A stretch of DNA of 64,000 bases from Xestospongia muta (Eukaryota; Porifera; Demospongiae; Haplosclerida; Petrosiidae): contig OY848922.1 of NCBI GenBank assembly GCA_963693285.1, positions 8,234,923 through 8,298,922 on the forward strand, in the 5' to 3' direction. Under the pieces are notes generated by a model. It made no database searches, was not told where the DNA came from, and was given only the letters and a program-made list of their open reading frames with translations. The position numbers and the translations under genes were made by a program. The number at the start of each line of letters is the position of its first letter. Position 1 is the first letter of the stretch. Of the stretch, positions 10,821 through 22,800 are shown one piece after another.

Positions 10821-11262
10821 TTATGGACAATGTTTATCCCAGCAGGTTTCACATTCTAAAATATAATAAATGGTTTATATTCAAATGATTATATTTAATA
10901 CAGTGTTAATTCATTATGATATATAAAAGTATATATTTTTAAAAACAAACACTAAATAACCACAAACCAATTTATACAAAATTATTGAGATACAATTGAG
11001 TACAATAAATTATTTTTCAAAACAATTACACACCTGGGCTTCGATAACGTTGCCTTAGTCGACAAGGACCACGATGTGGATACTGACCACTATTTTCATA
11101 GCAAAAGAATAGACACTATAAATAATAAAAGACATAAAGGAAGACAGGTCACATAGAATAATTTAAGATTTGGCTTACATCAGCTTGTGCATCAACAGTC
11201 CATACCACAAAGGTGAGATATATAGCAAGCACAATGTAAAGAAGCTGTATTGAGTACTTCAT
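10821..11262 (-). CDS. Secreted six-cysteine peptide, long-loop type, array gene 10
   Basis: Exons 11262-11179, 11115-11034 and 10855-10821; predicted 66 aa. It is a close paralogue of gene 5 with the same exon lengths (84, 82, 35). Differences concentrate in the mature part: CLFFC, an Asn-Ser-Gly loop, a different basic run after GPC (RLRQRYRSP versus RLGDRYRST) and CETCWDKHCP at the end. The leader is unchanged at the protein level. This contrast is what one expects if the mature peptide is diversifying under selection, but two sequences are not enough to test it. Confidence 0.78.
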
Positions 11263-11489
11263 TTTTGTTAAAGAACTCAAGAATTAGAGATCAATTCAGT
11301 ATAATAGACCAATCTCATAAAAATGATTTCGATTTATTGTCAGTTTCTTTTTATAATTGATGCATAGAAGGTGTTATATCCTGTAATACGTATTATGTAT
11401 AATAATATTGACCACATTGGTCTCTGACATGTATAGTTTCATTACTGTATAGTTAGTCAGCTTAGAATAAAATACAGTGTCAGTTAAGG

Positions 11490-11755
11490 ATATAGTGGTG
11501 ATACAGTTTATACAATGACTTCCTTCATTGATACTTCATTCTAACATTACATTTAATGGATACTTTAACTATAACAGTTTAATTGTTATTAACAATGTTT
11601 AAACAATGTGTTTAATTACTATTAACAGTCTGTAAACAATGTGTAAACAATGTGTAAACAATGTGTAACACTGGTGATCAGTTATAGTTTAAATATCCAT
11701 TACATGTAATGTTAGAATGAAGTGTCAATGAAGGAAGTCAATGTATTCACTGTAT
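11490..11755. repeat. Second long inverted repeat in array spacer
   Basis: Homologous to the foldback at 7297-7540. The left arm (about 11496-11580) and right arm (about 11675-11755) pair over roughly 80 nt with scattered mismatches, around a loop of ACAATGTGTAA-like units. It sits at the same place relative to gene 10 as the first does to gene 5, so it was copied with the unit. Confidence 0.65.
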
Positions 11756-12143
11756 CTTCAATGTTAACACATCAAATATGTACAGTGAGAAAGAAAAATC
11801 ATAGTGAAGTAAACACACATATCATATTAGGATGACAGTATCCATTAAATATATACATTTATCTAATATCACAGACAATTAAATGAAGTATATATGTATA
11901 ATAATTCTTGTTTTCTTAGAAAGCGTCTGTATAAAGATCATTAGAAAAACATAACTACACTAGAAAAGCAGATGTAATAAAACTACATTTATATACTTCA
12001 AACACCCAACTAATCTAGAATTGGGCAGTGGTAGTGTTTATACAAGACATTCAATTTATACTATTTATAGATTATTACAATACAATTGAGTATAGTGACA
12101 ATTTAAAAAGATAAGAAATTATTTTGCACAGAAGTCAACTGAC

Positions 12144-12209
12144 CATTCATGTCATAATTTGAAACTTTACAAGGACCACCAGATATACTTTAAAACACTA
12201 TTGTCTAAA
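12144..12209 (-). pseudogene. Orphan exon 2 with in-frame stop
   Basis: Degenerate exon 2 of the gene 3 type (TTTAGACAATAGTGTTTTAAAG...). Cys1 is mutated and the TAG stop is shared with the other orphan exons. Just beyond it (12270-12330) the expected leader exon is cut off and fused to the 3' flank of the next unit, which marks a recombination junction. Confidence 0.6.
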
Positions 12210-12421
12210 CTACAGTCATTGATAAAGTGAACACAGGTCATTTATAAAGAATTAAATTATAGTATTGACTTACCAAGTCCCAATCTTTCTAGTTTTATTA
12301 CATACAGTTTATTGAAAGAAAAATTTATTATCAACAAAGGGCATAAATGAATTTAAGTAATTATAATATTGTAAATCCATCATGTTCCACTTGAGTGGTT
12401 TATATCTCTTGATCCAATTTG

Positions 12422-12566
12422 TTAATAAAACGATGTGATATGAGAACAATATTTTTTAAGGCATCTTGAACATGCTAAATAATATGAAAAAGTTTGCATT
12501 CAAATAACTGCATGTTATAAATATATTCAATGTTGACCAAGTCAATTCATTATAACAATGTAATCT

Positions 12567-12600
<34 letters not shown>

Positions 12601-12917
12601 ACTAACACTATATAATTATACATATTTTATAAAATAATACATTTTATAGTCTCACAAAGCTAATTTATATTGTAATAATCTAATATAGGCTGAATCTTTT
12701 AAAATTGTCAGAATACCTCTAGGGCTGCCTCTTGGGGTACAAGGACCGGATGGTAAATTACCTGAACACTTCCTTCGACACTATATAAAGGAATATAGGT
12801 CATTTGTACTAAAGGATTGAAATAAAATTGACTTACTAAGTCTGCATCAACAACCCACACAGCAAAGGTGAGGTATATAGCTAACACAATATAAAGAAGT
12901 TGCAATGTGTACTTCAT
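12422..12917 (-). CDS. Secreted six-cysteine peptide, array gene 12
   Basis: Exons 12917-12837 (27 codons), 12780-12717 and 12474-12422; predicted 65 aa. Leader MKYTLQLLYIVLAIYLTFAV then WVVDADL, one codon shorter than genes 1-10. The mature part is CRRKC-x8-C-x8-C-x2-C-x4-C with GPC kept, and a C-terminal extension after the last Cys (SHITSFY). An upstream in-frame ATG at 12935 would add six residues. With gene 13 it forms a second subfamily that shares the leader ending in ADL. Confidence 0.78.
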
Positions 12918-13879
12918 TTTTGGTATAGAACTCAATGGTTAAAGACCAATATAATATAATGGAGCAATCACGTAATAATGAGTTGGAATTGCTAGCAACT
13001 ATTTTTATAGTTGATGGAGTATATCCTTCATCATGTATGATAACATAGTTCTCAGTTCTCAGCTATATAGATAGCTTCATTACTATGTAGTTAAAGTACA
13101 AGGAAAACAAGTACTATGACAATATATAAGGTTACAATGAATTATCAATTAATGCATGGCCAATGTACAAAAGGTAGAGTACTATTAAAGAGTCAGCCTG
13201 AATCAGTATATTCCAATCATATAAACCTTATATGATATTTGGCAATTAACTACTTTTGTATATATTATGTGTGTAATGATATACTCTTAATATACATACT
13301 AGAACCTTAAAGAAAATGTTGTATATGTCAATTGAGGATATTAAAGCTATATATATATTGAATGTAATGTTAGAATGAAGTGTCAATGAAGGAAGGAAAT
13401 GTATACACTGTAGAGTCAATGTTTACATAGCATATATGAACAGTGAGAAAGAAAAATCACAATGAAGTAAACACACACACATCATATTAAGATGGCAATA
13501 TCCATTTAATATATACATTTGACTATGTCACTGAAAACGGTGTCAATTAAACAGTGTGTGTGTGCATAATATATCTTGTTTTATTAGAGGTTGCATATCT
13601 TCATCTAAGAAAAACATTAGACAAAATAATTGCACTATAAAAACAACAATACATTATTGTTTCATCTAATATATATATATATATATCATTAGATAAATGT
13701 AACTACACTAGAAAGACAGAATGTAACAATAGTACATTGATATACAACAACATACATCTAGATTTGGGCAGTGGTAATGTTTATACAAGACATTCAACTT
13801 ATACTAAATTATTACAATACAATTGAGTATAGTCACAATTTAAAATGATAAGAAATTATTTTGCGCAGAAATCAACTGA

Positions 13880-13933
13880 ACATTTATGTGATAACTTTGC
13901 AAGGACTAGATTCTCTAAACACTATTGTCTACA
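13880..13933 (-). pseudogene. Orphan exon 2 with in-frame stop
   Basis: Third copy of the broken gene 3-type exon 2 (TGTAGACAATAGTGTTTAGAG...). It has the same TAG codon and the same fusion to the downstream unit after a truncated leader exon as at 12144-12209. The array therefore duplicated as composite units holding one broken and one intact gene. Confidence 0.6.
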
Positions 13934-14153
13934 CTACAATGATTGATAAAGTGAAGACAGATCATTTTTATTATAAAGAATTAAATAATAATATTGATTT
14001 ACCAATCCCCAATCTATTTCTAGTTCTATTACATACAGTTTATTCAAAGAAAAATTTATTATCAACAAAGGGAAATAAATGAATTTAAGTAATTATAATA
14101 TTGTATATCCATCATGTTTCACTCGAGTGGTTTATATCTCTTGATCCAACTTG

Positions 14154-14292
14154 TTAAGCAAATCTGACCCACGGACAATATTTATCATAGCATCTTGAAC
14201 ATGCTAAATAATATGAAAAAGTTTCCATTAAAATAACAGCATATTATAAATACATATCATGATTGACCAAGTCAATTCATTATGATAATGTA

Positions 14293-14327
<35 letters not shown>

Positions 14328-14629
14328 CAAACACTATATAAACATTTGATAAAATAATACATTTCACAATCGTAAATTGTATGGTAATAAACTAATATAA
14401 GCTGAATGTTTTCAAACTGTCAGCATACCTTCAGGGCTGCCTCTTGGAGTACAAGGACCATATCGTAAAGCAGCTGAACACTTCCTTCGACACTATATAA
14501 AGGAATATAGGTCATTTGTACTAAAGGGTTGAAATAAAATTGACTTACTAAATCTGCATCAACAATCCACACAGCAAAGGTGAGGTATATAGCTAACACA
14601 ATATAAAGAAGTTGAAATGAATACTTCAT
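14154..14629 (-). CDS. Secreted six-cysteine peptide, array gene 13
   Basis: Exons 14629-14549, 14492-14429 and 14203-14154; predicted 64 aa. It is a close paralogue of gene 12: leader MKYSFQLLYIVLAIYLTFAV then WIVDADL, mature CRRKC-x8-C-x8-C-x2-C-x4-C. The loop between Cys2 and Cys3 (SAALRYGP versus SGNLPSGP) and the tail after Cys6 (PWVRFA versus SHITSFY) differ, while the flanking non-coding DNA is nearly identical. The start at 14629 follows the family; an ATG at 14647 is also in frame. Confidence 0.78.
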
Positions 14630-15348
14630 TTTTGATATAGAACTCAATGGCTAAAAACCAATTCAATATAATGGAGCAATCATGTAGTAATGAGTTGGAA
14701 TTGCTAGCAACTATTTTTATAGTTGATGGAGTATATCCTTCATCATGTATGATAACATAGTTCTCAGCTCTCAACTATATAGATAGTTTCATTACTATGT
14801 GGTTAAAATACAAGGAAAAAAAGTACTATGACAATATATAAGGTTACAATGAATTATCAATTAATGCATGGCCAATGTACAAAAGGTAGAGTACTATTAA
14901 AGAGTCAGCCTGATTCAACATATTCCAATCATATAAACCTTATATGATATTTGGCAATTAACGTCTTTTGTATCTATTATATGTGTAATGATATACTCTT
15001 AAAATACATACTAGAACCTTAATATTAAAGCTATATATATATTGAATGTAATGTTAGAATGAAGTGTCAATGAAGGAAGGAAATGTATACACTGTAGAGT
15101 CAATGTTTACATAGCATGTATGAACAGTGAGAAAGACAAATCACAATGAAGTAAACACACACACATCATATTAAAATGGCAGTATCCATTTAATATATAC
15201 ATTTGACTATGTCACTGAAAACGGTGTCAATTAAACAGTGTGTGTGTGCATAATATATCTTGTTTTATTAGAGGTTGCATATCTTCATGGAAGAAAAACA
15301 TTAGACAAAATAATTGCACTATAAAAACAACAATACATCATTGTTTTA

Positions 15349-15384
<36 letters not shown>

Positions 15385-16167
15385 GTGGATGTTATTTTGT
15401 GCTAGTTCCATAAATATCTCAAGTCACATGTAGTTATTATAGAAATATAAAGATCTTAATCATTTTAAACTAAGATTTTGTATAAGATCATATACAGGTT
15501 AAGTATATATAAATATAATATAGTTACAGAGTTCTTATAGTTATAATTCTTGCTCCAAGAAAATGTGGGCCAAATTCATTCTTTTACTGCTCAGTGATTA
15601 AGGTACTTCTCCAAACAGTACTCACAAGCTATAATGTTTAACATGAAGGTAAAATAAGGAAGGAAGGCAAGAGCTGCATCTAGTACATGCTGTGAAATAA
15701 ATTGCTTCTTTACTATTCAGTATTTGGCAAGACATAATATATAACTACTTTTTATTGTTTGTGGGTACTCCTGTGTACCATTAATGTGTATGAAATGATA
15801 ATGTATTGTATTATTGTGGGCTCATGTTATCTTTAAACTAGTATTGTTTAGTTACAAGATTTGTATTATGGTTTTATATAGTAAAATTTTTTTTGACTTT
15901 TTTTAAAGTTTCAATAAAGGAAAATAACTATGTTATATATAGTCATAGCTGCTGTATATAATTGTAGTTATCACTATATTTGGATGAAATGCTGTGATAA
16001 TTTATTATATTTTGATTAAAATGTTATATTTTCATGTTAAACTCTGTGGTAATATGCAGGCTTTGGTAAATATACAAATGTAAATGTCATTAATTAGTTA
16101 GCACATTTATGTAGTAATTTTTACACATGTATAATATTTAATGAATTGTTTTACAAACTATTTATAG
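14630..16167. other. Array spacer ending in unique sequence
   Basis: Up to about 15350 this repeats the spacer upstream of gene 12. A (TA)n tract lies at 15352-15380. From there to about 16150 the sequence is AT-rich, unlike other array units, and shows no gene I can support. Confidence 0.5.
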
Positions 16168-16359
16168 TTAGCATCCAGAGCTGCCTGCAGGACCACAAGG
16201 ACGACCTCCTGGTGTGTCACACTATATAAGGAAAACAGATTGTTAATACTTAAGGTTAAATTATAGATTTGGCTTACTGCAGTTATTGCATCAACACTCC
16301 ATGTGACAAAAGTGAGGTATATAGCTAACACTCCAAAGAAGGTACATTGAGTACTTCAT
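16168..16359 (-). pseudogene. Broken array copy 14
   Basis: ATG at 16359 starts MKYSM, but a small deletion in the leader shifts the frame (the family motif AIYLTFVTWSVDA is readable only in another frame). Exon 2 near 16221-16168 reads CDTPGGRPCGPAGSSGC then TAA. It lacks the second Cys of the CxxxC motif and runs straight into a stop, so no exon 3 is needed or seen. Confidence 0.6.
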
Positions 16360-16551
16360 TTTTTATTACAAAGCACGTACTTAAAGATCAATTCACACAA
16401 TAATTATGCTAAACTTGTAGATAACAATTTGGATTTACTTTCGATTTCTTTTATAAATGATGCATACAAGGTTATATATCCTCCATTATGTATTATGTAT
16501 AATAATATTGACCGTGTTGTTCTCAGATGTGTATAGTTTCATTACTGTGTA

Positions 16552-16812
16552 GTTAGTTTAGTAGGAAATACAGTGTCAGTTAAGGAAACCATGTGTTCTA
16601 ACAAGGTTATAAGGAAGTATTAACAAATGTATTACCAATATACACAATATAATTAGTTATATTGTTAGTTTAGTAGGAAATACAGTGTCAGTTAAGGAAA
16701 CCATGTGTTCTAACAAGGTTATAAGGAAGTATTAACAAATGTATTACCAATATACACAATATAATTAGTTATATTGTTAGTTTAGTAGGAAATACAGTGT
16801 CAGTTAAGGAAA
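16552..16812. repeat. 112-bp tandem repeat, about 2.3 copies
   Basis: A 112-bp unit starting GTTAGTTTAGTAGGAAATA occurs at 16552, 16664 and 16776 (third copy partial). The same text occurs singly in other spacers of the array (e.g. near 18784). Non-coding. Confidence 0.8.
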
Positions 16813-17274
16813 GTAAGTGTAAAATTAACAACATACAAGGTGTTAAGGATGTGTCAACGAAGGAAGCCAATGCACACAGCAAAATATTAGTGTGTTATTG
16901 TATTCTTTATAAATATAATAACCAATAGGTTTATGAATATGTATAGCACTTAGTGAACTATGTCATTGTAGTAGAGACTAAGAGTCTTTTTATTATTAGT
17001 TCAAATAGTTTATGAAAGTGACTTTGTGCATTTCATATACATAGACAGTCAGCCCATTTGTGACATTAAGTACTAATTCTTTAGTTGTTAAAGGTCAGTT
17101 TGAGATGTATATTTATGTATAAATACATACAATTTAAAGAGTATATTTACAATAAAATGATTTATTTTTTAAGAAAAGGTATATGAATTATTTGTAATTA
17201 CAATAATGTTAAGACAACCACTTGAATGGTTTATACATTGCTTGATCCAATATTGTTAGCACTTGTAATGAAGG

Positions 17275-17624
17275 TCAACAATATTTTCTGGTACAACTAT
17301 TACATGCTAAAATATAAGAAACAATTTCCATTGAAATAAGTATATATAATGTCAGGTCAATTCATTACAACAATAATCATAAATAAAATAAATTATTTTA
17401 CATATAATCAACATACCTTCAGGGTGACCATATCCTGGGGTACAAGGACCGTAAGCACCAGTTCCATAACACATTGTTTGACACTATATAATAAATGATG
17501 AAGGAGTCATATGTGTCATATGTAGATTTTAAACTAAAGTTACCTGGTTTGCATCAACACTCCATGACACAAAGGTGAGATATATAGCAAGTACAATGTA
17601 AACAAGCTGCAATGAGTATTTCAT
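17275..17624 (-). CDS. Secreted six-cysteine peptide, array gene 15
   Basis: Exons 17624-17544, 17483-17417 and 17306-17275; predicted 59 aa. Leader MKYSLQLVYIVLAIYLTFVS then WSVDANQ. The mature part is C-x3-C-x8-C-x9-C-x2-C-x4-C and stops immediately after the last Cys (CNSCTRKYC). Exon 2 is Gly/Tyr-rich (YGTGAYGPCTPGYGHPE). Intron 1 uses a GTAACT donor. It is the last intact member at this end of the array; the next copy (18197-18606) is broken. Confidence 0.75.
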
Positions 17625-17995
17625 ACTTGTTATAGAATACAAGGCTTAGAGATCAATTCAATATAATGAAATAATCACGTAGATAATGTTTTGGGTTTAT
17701 CGTCAGTTTCTTTTTATACTTAATCCATATAAGGTGATATATCCTCCATTACGTATAATAATATTGACCATGTTGCTCTCTGACATGTATAGGTTCATTA
17801 CTGTGTAGTTAGTTAGCTTAGAATGAAACACAATGTCAGTTAAAGAAAGCTGTTGTTAATTTTAAATTCAATGATATACAAGGTCAAAAAATATTAATGA
17901 AGGAAATCAATATATTCAACTTAAAATTCTATTAAAGATATTTCTTTAAGAACTGTATATTAAATAGATTGTGTATTTCATCTGCCCAAACGTGA

Positions 17996-18065
17996 CTGTT
18001 TATTAAGTGCTGTTTATTAAGTGCTTTATTTCTGTTTATTAAGTGCTGTTTATTAAGTGCTTTAT
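17996..18065. repeat. Short tandem repeat CTGTTTATTAAGTG
   Basis: Four near-perfect copies of a 14-nt unit in two pairs separated by CTTTATTT. A minus-strand open frame across it is a by-product of the repeat. Confidence 0.75.
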
Positions 18066-18196
18066 TTTTAAAGAGTATAATTTCAAAAATTGATGTGTTT
18101 TTCAGCAATGGAAATGAATTAATACATAATAATAATGTAACTATAACACTTATTTTCACTTGAGTGATTAATCCAACTTGTAACCACATTGTTAGA

Positions 18197-18606
18197 CTAA
18201 CAGTATTGATAGATACATATATCACAATCTATAATAAAAGATTTACATTCAAATAATATATTTAACACAGTATCAATACATTATGATAATATAAATTTAT
18301 AGAACATATACTATGTATACAACACATTCAATTTATATAAGATTACTGAAATACAATTGAGATATAGTAGGAATTTAAAAGGAGATTTATTTCATAAAAT
18401 AATCACAATACCTCTTCCAACAGCTCCAGATGAGCTACAAGGACCTGGTCATGACACTAGAATAAATGATTAAAATAATAAGATAGGTTATTTAAACAAA
18501 ATTCAAGTTTTGGCTTACTACAGTGTTTGCATCAGCACTCCATGCCACAAAGGTGAGATATATATATAGCAAGCACAATATAAAGAAGCTGTATTAAGTA
18601 CTTCTT
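18197..18606 (-). pseudogene. Broken array copy 16
   Basis: Leader exon with start ATG changed to AAG (18606-18604) and a TATA expansion that shifts the frame. Exon 2 (about 18456-18412, 45 nt) has a deletion and no longer keeps phase. Exon 3, near 18230-18197, is still readable as CDICIYQYC then TAG with the CxxC-x4-C motif intact. It is the oldest-looking copy, at the array edge. Confidence 0.6.
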
Positions 18607-19897
18607 ACTTATAGAACAGAAGTGTTAGAGATCAATTCAGTATATTCAATAATCACGTAAACAATGATTTGAAATTATTGGTGGTTTCTTTTTATATTTG
18701 ATGCATATAAGGTGATATATCCCCTATTATGTATAATAATATTGACCTCATTGCTCTTTGACACGTATTACTGAGTACCTAGTTAGTTTAGTAGGAAATA
18801 CAGAGTCAGTTAAGGAAAGTAAGTGTTACATTGATAATATACAATGTTATAAGGATGTATCAATAAAGGAAGCCAATGTTCGCAGCAAAACACATTTATT
18901 TATTAGTGTTTCTATATCATTATCATGTGCACAGTAATCATTTACTATTATTATATAATCAAATAAAACTAGTTATTGGAATTGAGTCTCACACTTCTAT
19001 TAATGTCTTCTTTTACTGTCAGTATCAACACTTTGAAACACATTATCACAACAAAAGTATGCAATGATTTAGTTAGTCATATTTTAGACTTATGATGTGG
19101 TGTGCGATTTATACTACTAAATTTGAAGAAAATATGGCTACAATATACATAAGCTTATCTGATATATGTATTATAGTTAACCATTTCATGTTAGTTGATC
19201 TGTTTGGCTAGGATATAACACAATGATAGTCACTACAACATCTTACAATACTAGTGGGATTGGTATACGAGATACAAGTGTACACTAATCTCCTGTACTC
19301 TTATATGAAGTACTAAGCATCATATGCTAATATTTTGCCTTTTTTGGATCTCCTCATCAAACCAGTTAAGTAACAAGGGTGTAGGCAATAGGGGGGCTTG
19401 GGGGGCTGAAGCCCCCCCCCCAGATTTTTATGACCCACATGTTTTATATTATAAATGTGCATGGGTATTATAATCCTGAACGACTTGTCTATGCCCCTGA
19501 GTAATTATCAATGTTAAAAGTATACTACTCCAATATTGTCAAAGCTACCATCTCTATCAAGAGAATTTATAAATTTCACTAAAGGATACCTTCCTAATAA
19601 ATAATACATAATGGATATTGATAAACATCACATGATATTATTAATCATAATTTATATAAACTATATTATTAATATTTAATTTATATTATTAGTATTAATT
19701 AATTAATTAATATTCATTAACCTTTCCATTTAAGGGGTTGCTAATCATAATGATGTTTTATCAAGACAATTAAAAGTAAAAACAAACAGATTGAGTAATG
19801 AAATTAACAATTACAATGATATGAAAATGCAAAGTGATAATCTTTTGTTCTTGCAAGGGAAATGACAAAATTAGCATGTAAAAAAGAAAACCGTGTT
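18607..19897. other. Gene-free gap between array and membrane-protein gene
   Basis: The first ~250 bases are array-like flank. The rest is AT-rich with no supported gene. At 19391-19425 there is a G-run/C-run pair (GGGGGGCTTGGGGGGCTGAAGCCCCCCCCC, given here only as a motif description: two G6 blocks followed by a C9 block) able to form a strong hairpin. It looks like the end of a dispersed repeat. Confidence 0.45.
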
Positions 19898-22800
19898 TTA
19901 AAGTGGTGTCTTTTCTGGCTCATCACTATCCAAAATTTTCTCATCAATGTCTGCATCAAGTTTCACATGCTCCTCTTCTCCAGATAATGTATAATAAGGA
20001 TCTTCATCAGCTCTTACACTATAAAATAACATACAGAGATAGTGAAATCATTAATAGACATGACACCATACTAATATTTTAGTTGTAACATGCAATATCT
20101 ATGTTGAAGACACTTGTATAGTATCCAAGGTCCCTAAAATAGCTTAAAGATGATTGATTGATTCCAATCATTACAATGAGGGTATTATCATCTTAACAAT
20201 GATTACGTAATCATTAAGGCTTTGTTAACACAATTGGCAAAATAATTATTAATATTACTAAAAGTCGTCAGTTTAAATCTCAGTTTCTTTTCTTTATACT
20301 ATACATGTACATGTATATTAACATTAATATAACCACACCCACCTAATAGGGACTTCACGAGACTTCTTGTGTCTACAATACTTGATTATTATCACTATTC
20401 CAACTACTGCTATAACCAGTAGAATAAAAAGTACTAGTGTACCAAATACTATTCCAACTGTGTCACCAGTAGAGAGGCCAGTATTTTCATCATTATCACC
20501 ACCACTAGTACTATACTGAGATGTAACTAGAAAATAAAGAAAGACCATAATGACTACTATACAAGAGAGTGTCTCTATAGTAGACCTATCTACATTGGAC
20601 AATTACCTACATCACTGACACTATCGAACATTGTCTTTAGTATAGAGGTGTCTTCAATATAGAGGTTGTATAATACACTAAAGTATTAGTATGGGACTAG
20701 AACAAGTGTCCTCAATATAGAGGTTGTATAATACACTAAAGTATTAGTATGGGACTAGAACAAGTGTCCTCAATATAGGGGTTGTATAATATTAGTTTGG
20801 AACTAGAACAAACATCATAAATAGAGTGGATGTCCTTAAATACCTTATGGAAGGTTACATTGTATAATGATACGGTATTTATTTATATTATTTACAATGT
20901 TATTAATCTACACTATGTATAATTCAATAGATTATTTGATTAAGAGGGTCAACTCCTTTAATATAAAATAATTAAAACAGACTGTTAATTTATTAAGGAT
21001 TGCTTTATTAATGAAACTCTATATATAAAGAGGACAACCTTTTAATTAGATACTTAATCAACAATTACTCATTGACATAGTACAGGTGTTATGTACCTCT
21101 CGAGAATGATGTTACTGTAACTGGCAAACTTCCATTGTTTCTTTGCAATAATGCAATAACATCACTTGCTGAGTAAGCACCAGATTTAATACTGTCACTT
21201 TTGATTTCAACAACAATACTAGAAACAAACTTGATAAACCAGTTTAAATAACATATCTACTTACTCAATATCACTACCATTGCCCAATACAGCATATGTC
21301 TCAACATTAGGTGAAGTTAGACGATTTCTCGCAGAAAGAATTGACCAGATAGCATTTAGGAATTCTGTTTCATTACTTTTAAACTGAGCAACTGTCATAC
21401 TTTGAACTCTCATCTTAACAAGAATAGTATCTGTTGGCTAAGAGAAAGACATACATCATTATGATGTCATTGGAATTGTAGCATTACCAATGGGAGAGGA
21501 TTAAGAGGGGGTGGACCTAAATAAAATTACATCATAATGACATCATATTATGATCAATCTCTCACTCTGTATCAGTGATGGACACTCCAATCTATCAACA
21601 CATCTATCTCGAAATTGAACTAGACCAGTTGGACAAAAGCATCCTTCCACACATCTATGATTACAAAAGAAACCAGTCTGATTGTAGTTGTCACAAGTTC
21701 TAGGACATTCTGTACCACATTCAGAATAAATCTTTCCAGTAGGACATCTATTGTCAAAATAATCTAGTATTTAAAATAAAAAAACATTGTTTATAATAAT
21801 GTTCAAAGTGATATGTTCAAATTGAGACTTTGAATTAAGAAAGTCTCTGTTCTTTGTGATATATTATTTAACTTTCAGTGTATTTGTTCAAGATATCTGT
21901 TTCAAACTAACTCATGTCTCTTAATAAATAAAGTTTTGAGATACGAAACAACTGATTCTTATGGAAAATTTTTTGCATTAAAAGTTGAGAAGTTTAGCTT
22001 AGAAAATACTTCTGCTGATCTACACATAGTTCTTCTTATATTATTACCTAATGACATAAAATTAACAAAAACATAAGGTATTTTAACTATCATTGACAAA
22101 ATATGCCCACAATTTACATATTAATATAATGTCATTTTTAATAAATTGGTAAGTTCTAACCTACCAAATTAATTCACTACATTATATCCCAACTTCATAG
22201 CTCATACCAGTTAAGTAAAGTATTGTGTTACATCAGTCTAGCTTTGTTGGTCTCAACAGGTACAAGCTTTCACAAACTCAAAGACACTAGTCTACCTTTG
22301 TTAATAAACAATTGGTCTAACAGGTACAAGCTTTCACAAGGCGTGAAGATACCAGTCTGGCTTTCTTACACATATTACTGATACACAAGGTTTTTATCAA
22401 CATTTCCTGGTCACATGCTATATGTTAAACTTAATATCTGACACTTGAATGAGTGGTACCTTCTTTAAATAATACACTAAAGTATTAGTATTGGATAAGA
22501 CCAGTGTCTTCAACATAGAGAGCTTCTTACATTTAGTGTATTCTGTGTTAAAACAATTTGATGCTATCACTTACTCTCTCTATCAGAACATGACACATTA
22601 GAACATGGAGACTGTCTACAGTTTGATCTTATCTGTATTGTACATATATCTCTACATCCACCATTTCTTATAAAACAAGAAGGAAGGCAAACAGCATCAT
22701 TTGTAGTACGGTTCACAACACAACGGTATTCACCAGGACATCTCATAGTAGCACATGGATCAACTATTGCTGTGGTCTCTACTGTATGAGAGAAACAATA

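Noticed and set aside
12144..13933. Intact additional array genes from the orphan exon 2 copies
   Set aside because: In-frame TAG, missing leader and missing exon 3 in each.
19391..19425. G-quadruplex or terminator from the G6/C9 runs
   Set aside because: Only two G-runs on one side, facing a C-run; a plain hairpin at a repeat end explains it.
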